Below, piece by piece: positions 54,568 to 63,748 of a stretch of 64,000 nt of DNA. Made by a program: the position numbers and the translations under genes. The notes beneath the pieces are model-generated. The model did not search any database and had not been told where the DNA came from. It saw only the letters and a program-made list of their open reading frames with translations. Location: assembly GCA_025355875.1 (NCBI GenBank), contig JANXYV010000115.1:1-64000 (forward strand), read 5' to 3'. Position 1 is the first letter of the stretch, and every line of letters starts with the position of its first letter. The DNA is from Prolixibacteraceae bacterium (GTDB lineage: Bacteria > Bacteroidota > Bacteroidia > Bacteroidales > Prolixibacteraceae).

Positions 54568-54596
54568 GACTCCTTGATTATCAAGGGGTCTTTTTT
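54568..54596 (+). terminator. Original tRNA-Cys terminator, now right of attR
   Basis: GACTCCTTGA / TCAAGGGGTC, a 10-bp stem (one G-T pair) with a TTA loop and T6. Placed 8 bp after attR, it would have followed tRNA-Cys before integration. Confidence 0.8.
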
Positions 54597-54600
54597 GCGT

Positions 54601-55473
54601 TTAGGACAAAGTTGTTTTCAGATATTGCTTTTGATAATCCGATGGGCTCACTTTCAGGTTCTGCTTGAACTGTTTGTTGAAATTGGACAGGTTATTAAAA
54701 CCGCATTCGTAGCAGATCTCAACAACACTCATCTTTTCATCGATCAGCAACTTGCAGGCGTGGCTTAGACGAACTTCGTTCAGGTATTTCACAAATGGTT
54801 TCCGGGCCCGCTGACTAAAATACCGTGAGAATGAGTTTTCGGCCATGTTGGCAACATCGGCGGCATCAGCCAGTGAAATGTCTTTGTTGAAATTTTTCAT
54901 CACAAAATTGACCACTTTCCCCATCCGTTCCGATTCCTTTTCGCTCGTCCATTTTACTCCGCTTCCCGAAATATATTCGTATTCGTCCGACGAAAGCAAG
55001 ATATTAAGTATTTCGAGCAATTTAAACCATCGTGGAAAATCTTTTAACGTCAGGATTTCGTGCATCTTCAGGCTTACCATGCGGTTTGTTTCTCCTTTGA
55101 CGTCGATGCCCCGGCTCGACTTTGAAAACAAGGTCTGCAAGGCCGCTGTTTCCGGAAGTGAAAAGAAATTATCACCAAACGAAGATTCCTGAAAATGAAC
55201 CACAATCGAACTGGCTTTTAATTCCTTGTTGTGATAATATTCATCATGGTTACGGTACAAATGTGGGAGGTTTGGGCCAATCAGAGCCAGATCGCCAGGC
55301 ATAAAATCCGAAATCCGGTCGCCAATAAACCGTTTTCCAACACTCTCAGTCACCAGAACCAACTCATATTCAGGATGAAAATGCCAGGGGTTGGGGTAAT
55401 AATTGAACTCAAAATACTCAACAACAAACGATTCGGCTGACTTTTTTGGCAAATGTTCCAGGACTGGTTTCAT
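54601..55473 (-). CDS. AraC-family regulator of the keto-sugar operon
   Basis: A 290-residue AraC regulator with an N-terminal cupin (PWHFHPEYELVLV, MPGDLALIGPNLPH) and a C-terminal double HTH (LADAADVANMAENSFSRYFSQRA, ECGFNNLSNFNKQFKQ). It is divergent from the DUF1080 operon across 278 bp, so it probably controls that operon in response to a sugar or sugar derivative. It starts just to the right of the integrative element. Confidence 0.9.
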   Translation of the reverse strand: MKPVLEHLPKKSAESFVVEYFEFNYYPNPWHFHPEYELVLVTESVGKRFIGDRISDFMPGDLALIGPNLPHLYRNHDEYYHNKELKASSIVVHFQESSFGDNFFSLPETAALQTLFSKSSRGIDVKGETNRMVSLKMHEILTLKDFPRWFKLLEILNILLSSDEYEYISGSGVKWTSEKESERMGKVVNFVMKNFNKDISLADAADVANMAENSFSRYFSQRARKPFVKYLNEVRLSHACKLLIDEKMSVVEICYECGFNNLSNFNKQFKQNLKVSPSDYQKQYLKTTLS

Positions 55474-55751
55474 TGACTAGGGTTTAGGATTTATTTAGGA
55501 CGACCGAAAATTAGCTAATTTGAAGATAAAATCAGGGGTACTAATTCTTATTCGCAAATATTTGACTTAAATTTGTTCGAATCACGTTAGAAAAGTATCA
55601 GTTTCGATCATTTTTTGTGTAGATCGCTTAGAGCGGATCACCTACATTCGATAACGAATTGAACTCAGAAATTTCATACTTTCTGGATTTATGAATCTCC
55701 TTAAATCCGGGCATGAATCAAACTAACTGTAAAACCAATAATTTAATCGCC

Positions 55752-56513
55752 ATGAAAAATTCAGTATCTCAAATCAGGCTAATTGTTCTGATTGCAGCAT
55801 TCTTCTCCGGAATCGTCTGCTCGACTACAAATGCTCAAACTGCCAAGGCCGGCGAAGCGTCGCCCAATACCTTAACTCCAAAGGAAAAGGACTCCGGGTG
55901 GAAACTCCTGTTCGACGGAAAAACCTTCAATGGCTGGCACGGATACAACATGAAAGGCATTCCTGATTGCTGGGTGGTTCAGGATGGTATCATGAAAATG
56001 ACTTCTGTTGGCAGCAAAGAAGATCAGGATGTGATTACCGATAAAATCTATAAAAGTTTTGAGCTGACGCTCGAATTCCGCCTCACCAAAGGAGCAAACA
56101 GCGGCATTATCTATCATGTTGCCGAAGATCCCAAATACAAATATCCGTATGAAACCGGCGCCGAATATCAGGTAATTGATCAGGACAACTGGCCCGACAA
56201 ACTCGAAGACTGGCAGATTTGCGGGGCCGATTATGCCATGTACCCGCCCAAAGTAAGACCTTATAAACCCCTTGGCGAATGGAACCAGGTTCACCTGATT
56301 GTGAATGGAAATAAAGTCACACACATCCTGAACGGAAAAGTCGTGGTTGAGTTCGAGAAATACTCTCCGGATTGGAAAAAACTTCGTGCCAGCGGCAAAT
56401 GGAAGGATTTTCCGGATTACGGCAAATTCGACGAAGGCCACATTTCATTGCAAAATCACGGAACTCATGTGGATTACCGGAGTGTTAAGATCAAAGAACT
56501 AACGACTAAATAA
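55752..56513 (+). CDS. DUF1080 3-keto-disaccharide hydrolase-like protein
   Basis: A 253-residue exported protein (signal LIVLIAAFFSGIVCSTTNAQ) with one DUF1080 domain, a concanavalin-like beta-sandwich. Characteristic pieces are WKLLFDGKTFNGWHG, FELTLEFRLTKGANSGIIYHV and EWNQVHLIVNGNKV. Members of this family hydrolyse 3-keto-glycosides. The ATG at 55752 gives a proper signal peptide. It is first in an operon with an oxidoreductase, which could create the 3-keto group. Confidence 0.9.
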   Translation: MKNSVSQIRLIVLIAAFFSGIVCSTTNAQTAKAGEASPNTLTPKEKDSGWKLLFDGKTFNGWHGYNMKGIPDCWVVQDGIMKMTSVGSKEDQDVITDKIYKSFELTLEFRLTKGANSGIIYHVAEDPKYKYPYETGAEYQVIDQDNWPDKLEDWQICGADYAMYPPKVRPYKPLGEWNQVHLIVNGNKVTHILNGKVVVEFEKYSPDWKKLRASGKWKDFPDYGKFDEGHISLQNHGTHVDYRSVKIKELTTK

Positions 56514-56523
56514 CCAAACGATC

Positions 56524-58008
56524 ATGAAAATCAATACATCAAGACGCGACTTTCTGAAAAATACAGCCCTTGCCACCGCAGGAATTACCATCCTTCCAAG
56601 TATGACCGTCAGCGGCCTGGGATACAAAGCTCCAAGCGATAAACTGAATATTGTGGGTGTTGGCGTTGGCGGAAAGGGCCATCCAAACCTGGTCGGAATG
56701 AATACCGAAAACATTATCGGACTTTGCGATGTCGACTGGAAATATGCCCAAAAATGTTTCGACGAATTTCCGAAGGCAAAAAGATACTACGACTGGCGGA
56801 AAATGTTTGACGAAATGGGCAAATCTATCGATGGGGTGATGGTGGCCACTGCCGACCATTCTCATGCCATTGTTGCAGCCACTGCACTGACCATGGGCAA
56901 ACATGTTTATTGCCAGAAACCATTAACACATTCTGTTTACGAATCAAGATTACTTACCAAACTGGCGGCAAAGCAAAAGGTTGCCACTCAGATGGGAAAC
57001 CAGGGCAATTCGGGCGATGGGGTTCGTCAGGTTTGCGAATGGATATGGAACGGCGAAATTGGTGAAGTGAAAGAAGTCCATTCCTGGACAAACCGTCCGA
57101 TCTGGCCACAGGGTTTGCAACGTCCCAAAATAATAAATACCCCGGCTGATACCTTGAACTGGGACTTGTTTATTGGTTCAGCACCGATGCGGCCCTATAA
57201 CGAAATATACACTCCATGGAACTGGCGCGGATGGTGGGACTTTGGAACCGGCGCTTTTGGCGATATGGCCTGTCATATCCTCGACCCGGTTTACCAGTCG
57301 CTCAAACTAGGTTACCCCAGTGCGGTGAGCGGCAGTTCAACCCTGCTGAATACAGAAAGTGCACCGCAGGCCGAGAAAGTAAAGTTTAGCTTTCCGGCAC
57401 GTGCGAAAGTAAAAAATGTAACTATGCCTGAAGTGGATGTTCATTGGTATGATGGTGGCTTGCTGCCCGACCGAAAAGATCTGCTCGATGGCGTCAACCT
57501 GATGGCTGATGATATGGGCGGATTGCTATTCGTTGGATCAAAAGATACTTTGATTTGCGGCACCGGCGGATTCAATCCCCGTTTGCTTTCGGGTCGCGTA
57601 CCGGCTGTTTCACCTTATCTCCGCCGGATACCCGGCGCCAAAGGTTATGTCGATGGTCCGCACGAACAGGATTGGATCAGGGCATGCAAAGAATCGCCAG
57701 AAAACAGGGTTGAGGGAACATCCAATTTTGCTTATTCCGGACCTTTCAATGAAATGGTTTTACTGGGTGTTTTGGCAATCAGGTTACAAGGTTTAGGAAA
57801 AATCCTGAAGTGGGATGCCGAAAACATGAAATTTTCCAATATTTCAGGCAGTGACAAACTCAAAATCTTAACGGTGGACGAGTTTAGTGTGATTGATGGA
57901 CATCCGCATTTTAACACGCAATATGCCGAATTCAATGCACTGGAAGCAGCTTCAGGTTACATCAAACATACCTATCGTGAAGGCTGGAATTTACCGGCCA
58001 TGCCATAA
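56524..58008 (+). CDS. Gfo/Idh/MocA-family oxidoreductase with Tat signal
   Basis: A 494-residue NAD(P)-dependent sugar oxidoreductase. The N-terminus has a Tat motif (SRRDFLKNTALATAG), so the folded enzyme is exported with its cofactor. The nucleotide motif is GVGVGGKGH and the catalytic loop is YCQKPLTHSVYE (the EKP loop as QKP). It may oxidise glycosides at C3 for the DUF1080 protein, 10 bp upstream. Confidence 0.92.
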   Translation: MKINTSRRDFLKNTALATAGITILPSMTVSGLGYKAPSDKLNIVGVGVGGKGHPNLVGMNTENIIGLCDVDWKYAQKCFDEFPKAKRYYDWRKMFDEMGKSIDGVMVATADHSHAIVAATALTMGKHVYCQKPLTHSVYESRLLTKLAAKQKVATQMGNQGNSGDGVRQVCEWIWNGEIGEVKEVHSWTNRPIWPQGLQRPKIINTPADTLNWDLFIGSAPMRPYNEIYTPWNWRGWWDFGTGAFGDMACHILDPVYQSLKLGYPSAVSGSSTLLNTESAPQAEKVKFSFPARAKVKNVTMPEVDVHWYDGGLLPDRKDLLDGVNLMADDMGGLLFVGSKDTLICGTGGFNPRLLSGRVPAVSPYLRRIPGAKGYVDGPHEQDWIRACKESPENRVEGTSNFAYSGPFNEMVLLGVLAIRLQGLGKILKWDAENMKFSNISGSDKLKILTVDEFSVIDGHPHFNTQYAEFNALEAASGYIKHTYREGWNLPAMP

Positions 58009-58020
58009 TCCTGAATTTTT

Positions 58021-59283
58021 ATGACATCAAAAGAAAGATTTGATTTGACGGTCAACCATCGTCAACCTGACCGGATTGTCGTCGATTTTGGAGCCACTTC
58101 AGTGACCGGAATACATTGCCTGGCCATTGAAAACCTCCGGAAATATTACGGACTTGAGCCAAAACCGGTCAGAATTGTCGATCCGTATCAGATGCTGGGC
58201 GAGGTCGATGCTGAACTCATCGAGATCATGGGCGTCGATACGATTGCCGCCCGCGGAAAAAACAGTTCCTTTGGATTTTACAACCACGAACCTTTGAAGG
58301 AATTCCACACGCCATGGGGGCAAAACGTTTTGGTTCCAGAAGGATTTCGTTTCATCAACGATGAAAAAGGCGATGTTCTGATTTATCCCGGAGGCGACAC
58401 GTCGGCCGATCCATCAGCCCGGATGCCTGAGGCAAGTTACTTTTTTGATGCTATTATTCGTCAGCTGCCTTTTGAAGAAGAAGATCTTGATCCGCAAGAT
58501 AATCTGGAAGAGTATGGCTTGGTTACCGAAAGCGATCTGGAATATTGGAAAATAACCACCCAAAAAGCCCGGGACTCTGGAAAAGCGATGGTTGCAGGTC
58601 TGGGCGGAACTGCATTGGGTGATATTGCCCATATCCCCGGCATGAAACTTAAAAAACCCAAAGGAATCCGCGATGTCACCGAATGGTACATGAGTATTTT
58701 GATGCGGCCCGATTATGTCAAGGCCATTTTTGAACGGCAAACTGAACTGGCATTGGAAAATTTCACCCGTCTGCATCAGGTAATTGGTGATAAGGTGGAT
58801 GCGGTTTTCATTTGCGGTACCGATTTCGGAACCCAGGATTCGACCTTCTGCGCGCCCGAACAATTCGACGATTTGTGGCTGCCGTATTACCGCAAAATCA
58901 ACGATTGGGTGCATTCGCACACCAACTGGAAAACCTTCAAACACTCGTGCGGTGCCGTTGAATCGTTCATGCCCAAATTCATTGAGGCAGGTTTTGATAT
59001 CATCAATCCGGTACAAATTAATGCCAAAGGAATGGATCCGGAGCATCTGAAAAAGATCTATGGGAAAGACCTGGTATTTTGGGGCGGAGGAATCGATACC
59101 CAAATCACACTACCTTATGCCACTCCTGAAAAAGTCCGGGAAGAAGTGCTCCGCCTGTGCGGTATTTTTGCCCCCAACGGTGGATTTGTTTTCAACACGG
59201 TTCATAACATTCAGGCCAATGTCCCTGTTCAGAATATTGTGGCCATGATCAATGCAATTCAGGAATTTAATGGAAAGACTTAA
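58021..59283 (+). CDS. UroD/MtaA-like family protein
   Basis: A 420-residue TIM-barrel protein of the uroporphyrinogen decarboxylase-like superfamily. It is longer than true HemE and has the zinc-type motif FKHSCGAVESFMP (HxCG), as in methylcobamide methyltransferases MtaA/MtbA. It therefore more likely handles a methyl group or C-C/C-O lyase chemistry than heme. It is cytoplasmic by absence of a signal peptide, 12 bp after the oxidoreductase gene and 3 bp before the ROK gene. Role in the pathway unknown. Confidence 0.85.
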   Translation: MTSKERFDLTVNHRQPDRIVVDFGATSVTGIHCLAIENLRKYYGLEPKPVRIVDPYQMLGEVDAELIEIMGVDTIAARGKNSSFGFYNHEPLKEFHTPWGQNVLVPEGFRFINDEKGDVLIYPGGDTSADPSARMPEASYFFDAIIRQLPFEEEDLDPQDNLEEYGLVTESDLEYWKITTQKARDSGKAMVAGLGGTALGDIAHIPGMKLKKPKGIRDVTEWYMSILMRPDYVKAIFERQTELALENFTRLHQVIGDKVDAVFICGTDFGTQDSTFCAPEQFDDLWLPYYRKINDWVHSHTNWKTFKHSCGAVESFMPKFIEAGFDIINPVQINAKGMDPEHLKKIYGKDLVFWGGGIDTQITLPYATPEKVREEVLRLCGIFAPNGGFVFNTVHNIQANVPVQNIVAMINAIQEFNGKT

Positions 59284-59286
59284 ACT

Positions 59287-60183
59287 ATGTCAACAATAAC
59301 TATTGGAATTGATCTTGGTGGGTCAAGAATTAAAGCTGTGGCCATCGATAAAGTTGGAAATATTGTCTACCAGCAATATTTACCGACCAACGACGGCGAC
59401 GATACCGTCTGGAAGAGTGCCGTTTATTCGGCGGTTCAGGATATCAAAAACAAGCTCCATTGCAGCTGGCACACCATTGGTATTTCGGCTCCTGGTTTGC
59501 CCAATGCCGAAAATTCAGCCATCGCTTTTATGCCTGGCCGCCTTCAGGGACTCGAAAACTTTATCTGGTCAGACTATTTAAAAGCAAAAACGTTTGTTTT
59601 GAACGATGCCATTTCGGCCATGATGGGCGAAGCCAGGTTTGGCGCGGCACGGGATAAAAAAAATGTCGTCATGCTTACCCTGGGAACCGGTGTTGGCGGC
59701 GCCATCCTCATCGACGGGAAACCGTATCAGGGTTCTTTCAACAAAGCGGGCCATATCGGGCACATGGTGGTCGATAGTGACGGAGAGCCGGACATCATTG
59801 GAATTCCGGGAAGCTTGGAAGACGTCATTGGGAACTGCACCATTGAAAAACGAACGGCAGGAAAATACAACTCGACTCACCAACTGCTGGAAGCATACCG
59901 GGCAGGCGACAGCTTTGCCTCTGAAGTATGGCTGACTTCGGTAAAAAAATTAGCGATTGCACTGGCATCCCTCACAAATATCCTTTCACCTGAAATGATT
60001 ATCTTGGGTGGCGGAATCACCGAAGCCGGGAATCATCTTTTTGAGCCACTGAGAAATTTCATGAGCCGTTACGAATGGCGGACCAGTGGAAACCAGACCG
60101 AGATTGTGAAAGCACAATACGGCGATTTCTCAGGAGCGGTTGGCGCAGCCTGTTATGCCCGGGAATCAAAGGTTTTAAAGTAA
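59287..60183 (+). CDS. ROK-family sugar kinase-like protein
   Basis: A 298-residue member of the ROK family. The phosphate loop is GIDLGGSRIK, the second is LTLGTGVGGAI and the sugar contact lies in NKAGHIGHMVV. The usual zinc cluster CxCGxxGCxE is missing: the sequence runs GHIGHMVVDSDGEPDII, without cysteines. It probably phosphorylates the hexose released by the pathway. It is last in the operon. Confidence 0.9.
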   Translation: MSTITIGIDLGGSRIKAVAIDKVGNIVYQQYLPTNDGDDTVWKSAVYSAVQDIKNKLHCSWHTIGISAPGLPNAENSAIAFMPGRLQGLENFIWSDYLKAKTFVLNDAISAMMGEARFGAARDKKNVVMLTLGTGVGGAILIDGKPYQGSFNKAGHIGHMVVDSDGEPDIIGIPGSLEDVIGNCTIEKRTAGKYNSTHQLLEAYRAGDSFASEVWLTSVKKLAIALASLTNILSPEMIILGGGITEAGNHLFEPLRNFMSRYEWRTSGNQTEIVKAQYGDFSGAVGAACYARESKVLK

Positions 60184-60292
60184 ATGCAGGGTCAGGAAAG
60201 GGTTTGAATATTAATACTCTCGACCGGAGTTAAAACTTTTTGGCTTTACTTTGAATCAAAGAAAGGTGGTCACATTTCAGAAATCCGAAACC

Positions 60293-61168
60293 ATGGATGA
60301 TGTTCATAGTACATATGATTTTTTTGTTCAGGTCGTCAAAACAAGTCTGTATCAGTTCTTTTGTCTTTTTGGATTGATTCTGTTATTTGGACTTTTGCTG
60401 TACCTTATTTCACGTTCAACCCGAAAAGCATTCAGTAATTCCGGCCACGATCGATTAGATGTTTTTTTAACCGGCTGGATAGGCACTCCGGTTCACGAAA
60501 TTGGGCATGCGGTTTTTTGTATTTTATTTGGACACCGGATTACCGATATCAAACTATACAGCCCGAATAGTGAGGACGGTACTCTTGGATTTGTGAAACA
60601 TTCCTTCAATTCAAAAAGTTTTTACCAGAGAATCGGAGGCTTTTTCATTGGCACCGGACCCATTTTATTTGGGTCTTTTATCCTATTTCTTCTGATCTGG
60701 TTTTGTTTGCCAAATTACCGGCAGATCTCCGAAATCATTTCAAATAATGAACTAAGTGGTACAGGCATTTTTGATCTGGTGAAAAATACAGGCAGGATGT
60801 TTACCGTTGCAGTTGGCTTATTTATGAAGGTTTTTTCTCCGGAGAATTTTGGGAAGCCTTCATTCTGGCTATTCATCTATCTGGCATTTTGTATCTCCTC
60901 ACATATGCAGTTAAGTCCATCCGATTTAAAAACCATGGGATCGGGAATATTAACCATTCTGCTTATTTTTCTACTGGTCAATCTCGCAACTTTGATCCTG
61001 GAATTTGATATTACCGCCTATATCCTGAAATTCAACCGGTTAACCGGCAGTATTATAAACGTATTTATACTTGCAACAATCATTTCTTTTGTCAATTTCC
61101 TGGTAACCTACCTGATCCTTTCTGTCTTTCATTATAAAAAGCATAAAAGTTTATTATCTGTCTGGTAA
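60293..61168 (+). CDS. M50-like membrane metallopeptidase
   Basis: A 291-residue membrane protein. Spans are visible near residues ~15-40, ~110-135, ~165-185, ~205-225 and ~245-275. The zinc motif is GTPVHEIGHAVFC (HExxH). The second M50 landmark resembles FIGTGPILFG, and CISSHMQLSPSDLKTMG later may complete the site. The ATG at 60293 is chosen over the track TTG at 60251, because a -7-like sequence lies at that TTG. Substrate unknown; possibly regulated intramembrane proteolysis. Confidence 0.7.
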   Translation: MDDVHSTYDFFVQVVKTSLYQFFCLFGLILLFGLLLYLISRSTRKAFSNSGHDRLDVFLTGWIGTPVHEIGHAVFCILFGHRITDIKLYSPNSEDGTLGFVKHSFNSKSFYQRIGGFFIGTGPILFGSFILFLLIWFCLPNYRQISEIISNNELSGTGIFDLVKNTGRMFTVAVGLFMKVFSPENFGKPSFWLFIYLAFCISSHMQLSPSDLKTMGSGILTILLIFLLVNLATLILEFDITAYILKFNRLTGSIINVFILATIISFVNFLVTYLILSVFHYKKHKSLLSVW

Positions 61169-61208
61169 GACTTGAAATGCCGTGTAATCAATTCTTTTCC
61201 GATAAAAA

Positions 61209-61514
61209 TCAGGCTTTGCCGCCTTGCTTTTTAATGATGATCTGGGGCTTCACTTTTTGATCTTGCTTTTTCTCCGGATTCTGTTTTACTCCCTCCGCCA
61301 TCGGTCCCCGATTGTATATGATCAATCCGTTCAGGAAATTCCGGAGCAGTTGGTCACCGCATTCCTTGTAATTTGGATGATCTTCGGTCCGGAACAAGGC
61401 ATTTATTTCGGCCTTTGATACCGGAAAATCAACCAGTTTCAGTATTTCCAGAATATCGTCATTACGCAGTTTCAGGGCTACGCGGAGTTTTTTGAGGATG
61501 TCGTTGTTGGTCAT
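61209..61514 (-). CDS. DUF1456 (YehS-like) protein
   Basis: A 101-residue protein with the DUF1456 pattern: NNDILKKLRVALKLRNDDILEI, then FPVSKAEINALFR and DQLLRNFLNGLI. The last 25 residues are a basic, Lys/Gln-rich tail. The fold is small and helical; function is not known, though relatives are linked to stress. It stands alone on the minus strand. Confidence 0.85.
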   Translation of the reverse strand: MTNNDILKKLRVALKLRNDDILEILKLVDFPVSKAEINALFRTEDHPNYKECGDQLLRNFLNGLIIYNRGPMAEGVKQNPEKKQDQKVKPQIIIKKQGGKA

Positions 61515-61566
61515 CTGGTTAGATTTTGAAATTATTTGGTCAAAGAAACAAAAAACTTTAGAAAAA

Positions 61567-61597
61567 GTCAGGGTTCCACTCGCGGCGAAACCCTGAC
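61567..61597 (-). terminator. Terminator of the GH172 gene
   Basis: A perfect 9-bp inverted repeat (GTCAGGGTT / AACCCTGAC) with a 13-nt loop and T5 on the minus strand, 14 bp after the GH172 stop codon. Confidence 0.8.
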
Positions 61598-61610
61598 AAA
61601 AACTTCATGC

Positions 61611-62807
61611 TTATTTTTTGTCTGAAGGTCGTTTTTCGTCGCCCCACAACTGGCTTTTCTTGCCGTTTTCAATCCTCCAGGCATCGCGCCATTTATGGAT
61701 TTCGGAAGGTCCGATGATGGGTTTGAACTGACGTTCCGCTTTTGTAAATGATCTTGGAAGGGCGGTGGCTTTATCCTGGTACCAGTAGGCAACCGAAGCC
61801 AGATCAAGCGTCAGGTTGTTGTTGTGTCCGTGTTCGATGGTGAATTTGCACGACTGGTCGAAGTACACCGGATCGGCAATGAAAAACCGGTAAATATGCG
61901 TGTGACCGAGCCATCCGGTTTCGTTGTTGACGCGTGGGAACCCGAAATACGGATGCGAGAATAATTCCTTCGGGCACCAGGAAGTATTGAAAAAGTCTTC
62001 GGTACCGGTTCCGTTTAAGGTGGGAGTGGTATCGCCGTCGATGAATACCATTTCATCGCCTTCACCATACCACATCGGAGTAGGGCAATTGACGTAATAA
62101 TTGACGCCCACAAACTGTCCTTTCCCATGAATATCGGCAAACAAATAGTTGCCAATCCCTTTTGGATTTTTACCGGTTTCGCCCAGCGTGCCCCATTCGT
62201 TTTCCCCATCTGGAAGCGCTTCGGTCAGTTCGTGGTTGTACCAGGCATGAAATCGTCCGGAATTCTCCGGAAGTTCAGGCACTTCGGTGTAGTCGATGTT
62301 GAAATAGAACGAGTTGATTTTTTCGCCGGTCTGGTTTTCGATCTCAATTCTTGCGCCTTTGGCAAAAGGCATCGCGAAATAACTGACGTACGATTTTCCC
62401 CAACCAGGCGTGACCGACAATGGCACGCTCACAAAATTGTATGCTTCGTCCCATCCGTTTCCGAAAAATGGTCCGATGGGCGATTCGACCGACGGGAACG
62501 CGTTTCCATCCCAGTACATGCGGAGGATAATGTCGTTGCGGCTTAGTTTGGTTGCTTCAGGAGCGATGGTAATCCAGATGTGATCAATAATCCCGGCTCC
62601 TTTCACATCCATGATGGTGATTTTTTCGCCGGTCGAAATCCCCGACAGACAATCTCCATTGCCGCCTGTTCGGTCGTAGCTGCTGACCCGTTTGGTTTTC
62701 ACATTCTTTTTGATCTGGGAAAGAGATAGCATTTCGGTGGATGAATTCTGTGAAAACAGAACTCCAAAACTAAAAACAAGGATTAAAAAGAGGTTGATAC
62801 GTTTCAT
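61611..62807 (-). CDS. GH172 (DUF2961) glycoside hydrolase, secreted
   Basis: A 398-residue exported protein of the DUF2961/GH172 family (difructose dianhydride I synthase/hydrolase and related D-arabinan or galactan hydrolases). The signal peptide is LFLILVFSFGVLFSQ. Typical pieces include MDVKGAGIIDHIWIT, LRMYWDGNAFPSVESPIGPFFG and LNGTGTEDFFNTSWC. The ATG at 62807 begins the signal peptide. The substrate cannot be read from sequence; with GH32 nearby, fructose-containing sugars are possible. Confidence 0.88.
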   Translation of the reverse strand: MKRINLFLILVFSFGVLFSQNSSTEMLSLSQIKKNVKTKRVSSYDRTGGNGDCLSGISTGEKITIMDVKGAGIIDHIWITIAPEATKLSRNDIILRMYWDGNAFPSVESPIGPFFGNGWDEAYNFVSVPLSVTPGWGKSYVSYFAMPFAKGARIEIENQTGEKINSFYFNIDYTEVPELPENSGRFHAWYNHELTEALPDGENEWGTLGETGKNPKGIGNYLFADIHGKGQFVGVNYYVNCPTPMWYGEGDEMVFIDGDTTPTLNGTGTEDFFNTSWCPKELFSHPYFGFPRVNNETGWLGHTHIYRFFIADPVYFDQSCKFTIEHGHNNNLTLDLASVAYWYQDKATALPRSFTKAERQFKPIIGPSEIHKWRDAWRIENGKKSQLWGDEKRPSDKK

Positions 62808-62928
62808 GATTGTTAGATTTAGGTTCGTTTGACAAAGCATAAATTTACAACATTATCCTGAAGCATTTCTTTTTCTGTTGCTTCATTTTTTTTGTTATTT
62901 TGCATACTTATAAATTGCCAAATCCTCC

Positions 62929-63699
62929 ATGAAAAGAATACTTTCCTATCTCCTGACTCCATTGTATTTGATCGTGTTTGGATTCCTTTTGGTCATTTTT
63001 CACCCGGTGCAAACGTTTACCAATTGGATATGGGGCTATCCGGTCCGGAAGAAAGCAGTGGATGTTTTAAATTTTGGACTTTTATACAGTCTTTGGATTT
63101 TAGGAACCCGGATTACTTTTCGGGGACTGGAAAAGATCCCTCAAAACCGGCCGCTGATTATTGTTTCGAACCATCAAACCACGATTGATATTCCGGCAGT
63201 AATCGTTGGATTCCGGAAAAACCACCCGAAGTTCATTTCAAAAATTGAACTTGGGAAATGGATTCCCAGCATTTCGTACAATCTGCGGCACGGAGGATCG
63301 GTGCTGATCGACCGCAAAAACCCAAGGCAAGCCGTTAAAGATATCCTGACCCTTGGAAAACATATCGAAGCCAATAATTATTCAGCCTGCATTTTTCCGG
63401 AAGGGACCCGAAGCCGCGACGGAAAACTCAAGACATTTCAACCTGCGGGAATTGCTTCGCTTATAAAAACCTCGCCTTCCGCTTTGATTGTTCCTTTTGC
63501 TATCGATGGCAACTACGAACTGATGAAACATGGCTACTTCCCCATGACAGTTGGCGTTCATCTGAAACTGACTGTGTTCGACCCAATCGATCCGAAAGGC
63601 ATGGATACCACCGAACTCGCCCGTCAAATTGAGGATATGATCCGGAAAGAAATAAGTTCAGGAAAAAGTTATGAGGAAAAAGGAAAAGTTGTGTCTTGA
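62929..63699 (+). CDS. 1-acyl-sn-glycerol-3-phosphate acyltransferase
   Basis: A 256-residue PlsC-type acyltransferase making phosphatidic acid at the inner membrane. An N-terminal membrane helix (LTPLYLIVFGFLLVIFH) is followed by the HX4D motif NHQTTID and the glycerol-phosphate motif FPEGTRSRDG. Length is normal. It is 50 bp upstream of a GH8 gene, with which it need not share function. Confidence 0.94.
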   Translation: MKRILSYLLTPLYLIVFGFLLVIFHPVQTFTNWIWGYPVRKKAVDVLNFGLLYSLWILGTRITFRGLEKIPQNRPLIIVSNHQTTIDIPAVIVGFRKNHPKFISKIELGKWIPSISYNLRHGGSVLIDRKNPRQAVKDILTLGKHIEANNYSACIFPEGTRSRDGKLKTFQPAGIASLIKTSPSALIVPFAIDGNYELMKHGYFPMTVGVHLKLTVFDPIDPKGMDTTELARQIEDMIRKEISSGKSYEEKGKVVS

Positions 63700-63748
63700 C
63701 AACGGAAATATCGATTTTTTTAACTCAAAAAGCCAAACCCATACTGAA

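Noticed and set aside
58021-59283. HemE, uroporphyrinogen decarboxylase of heme synthesis
   Set aside because: It is longer than HemE, carries an MtaA-like HxCG motif and sits in a sugar operon.
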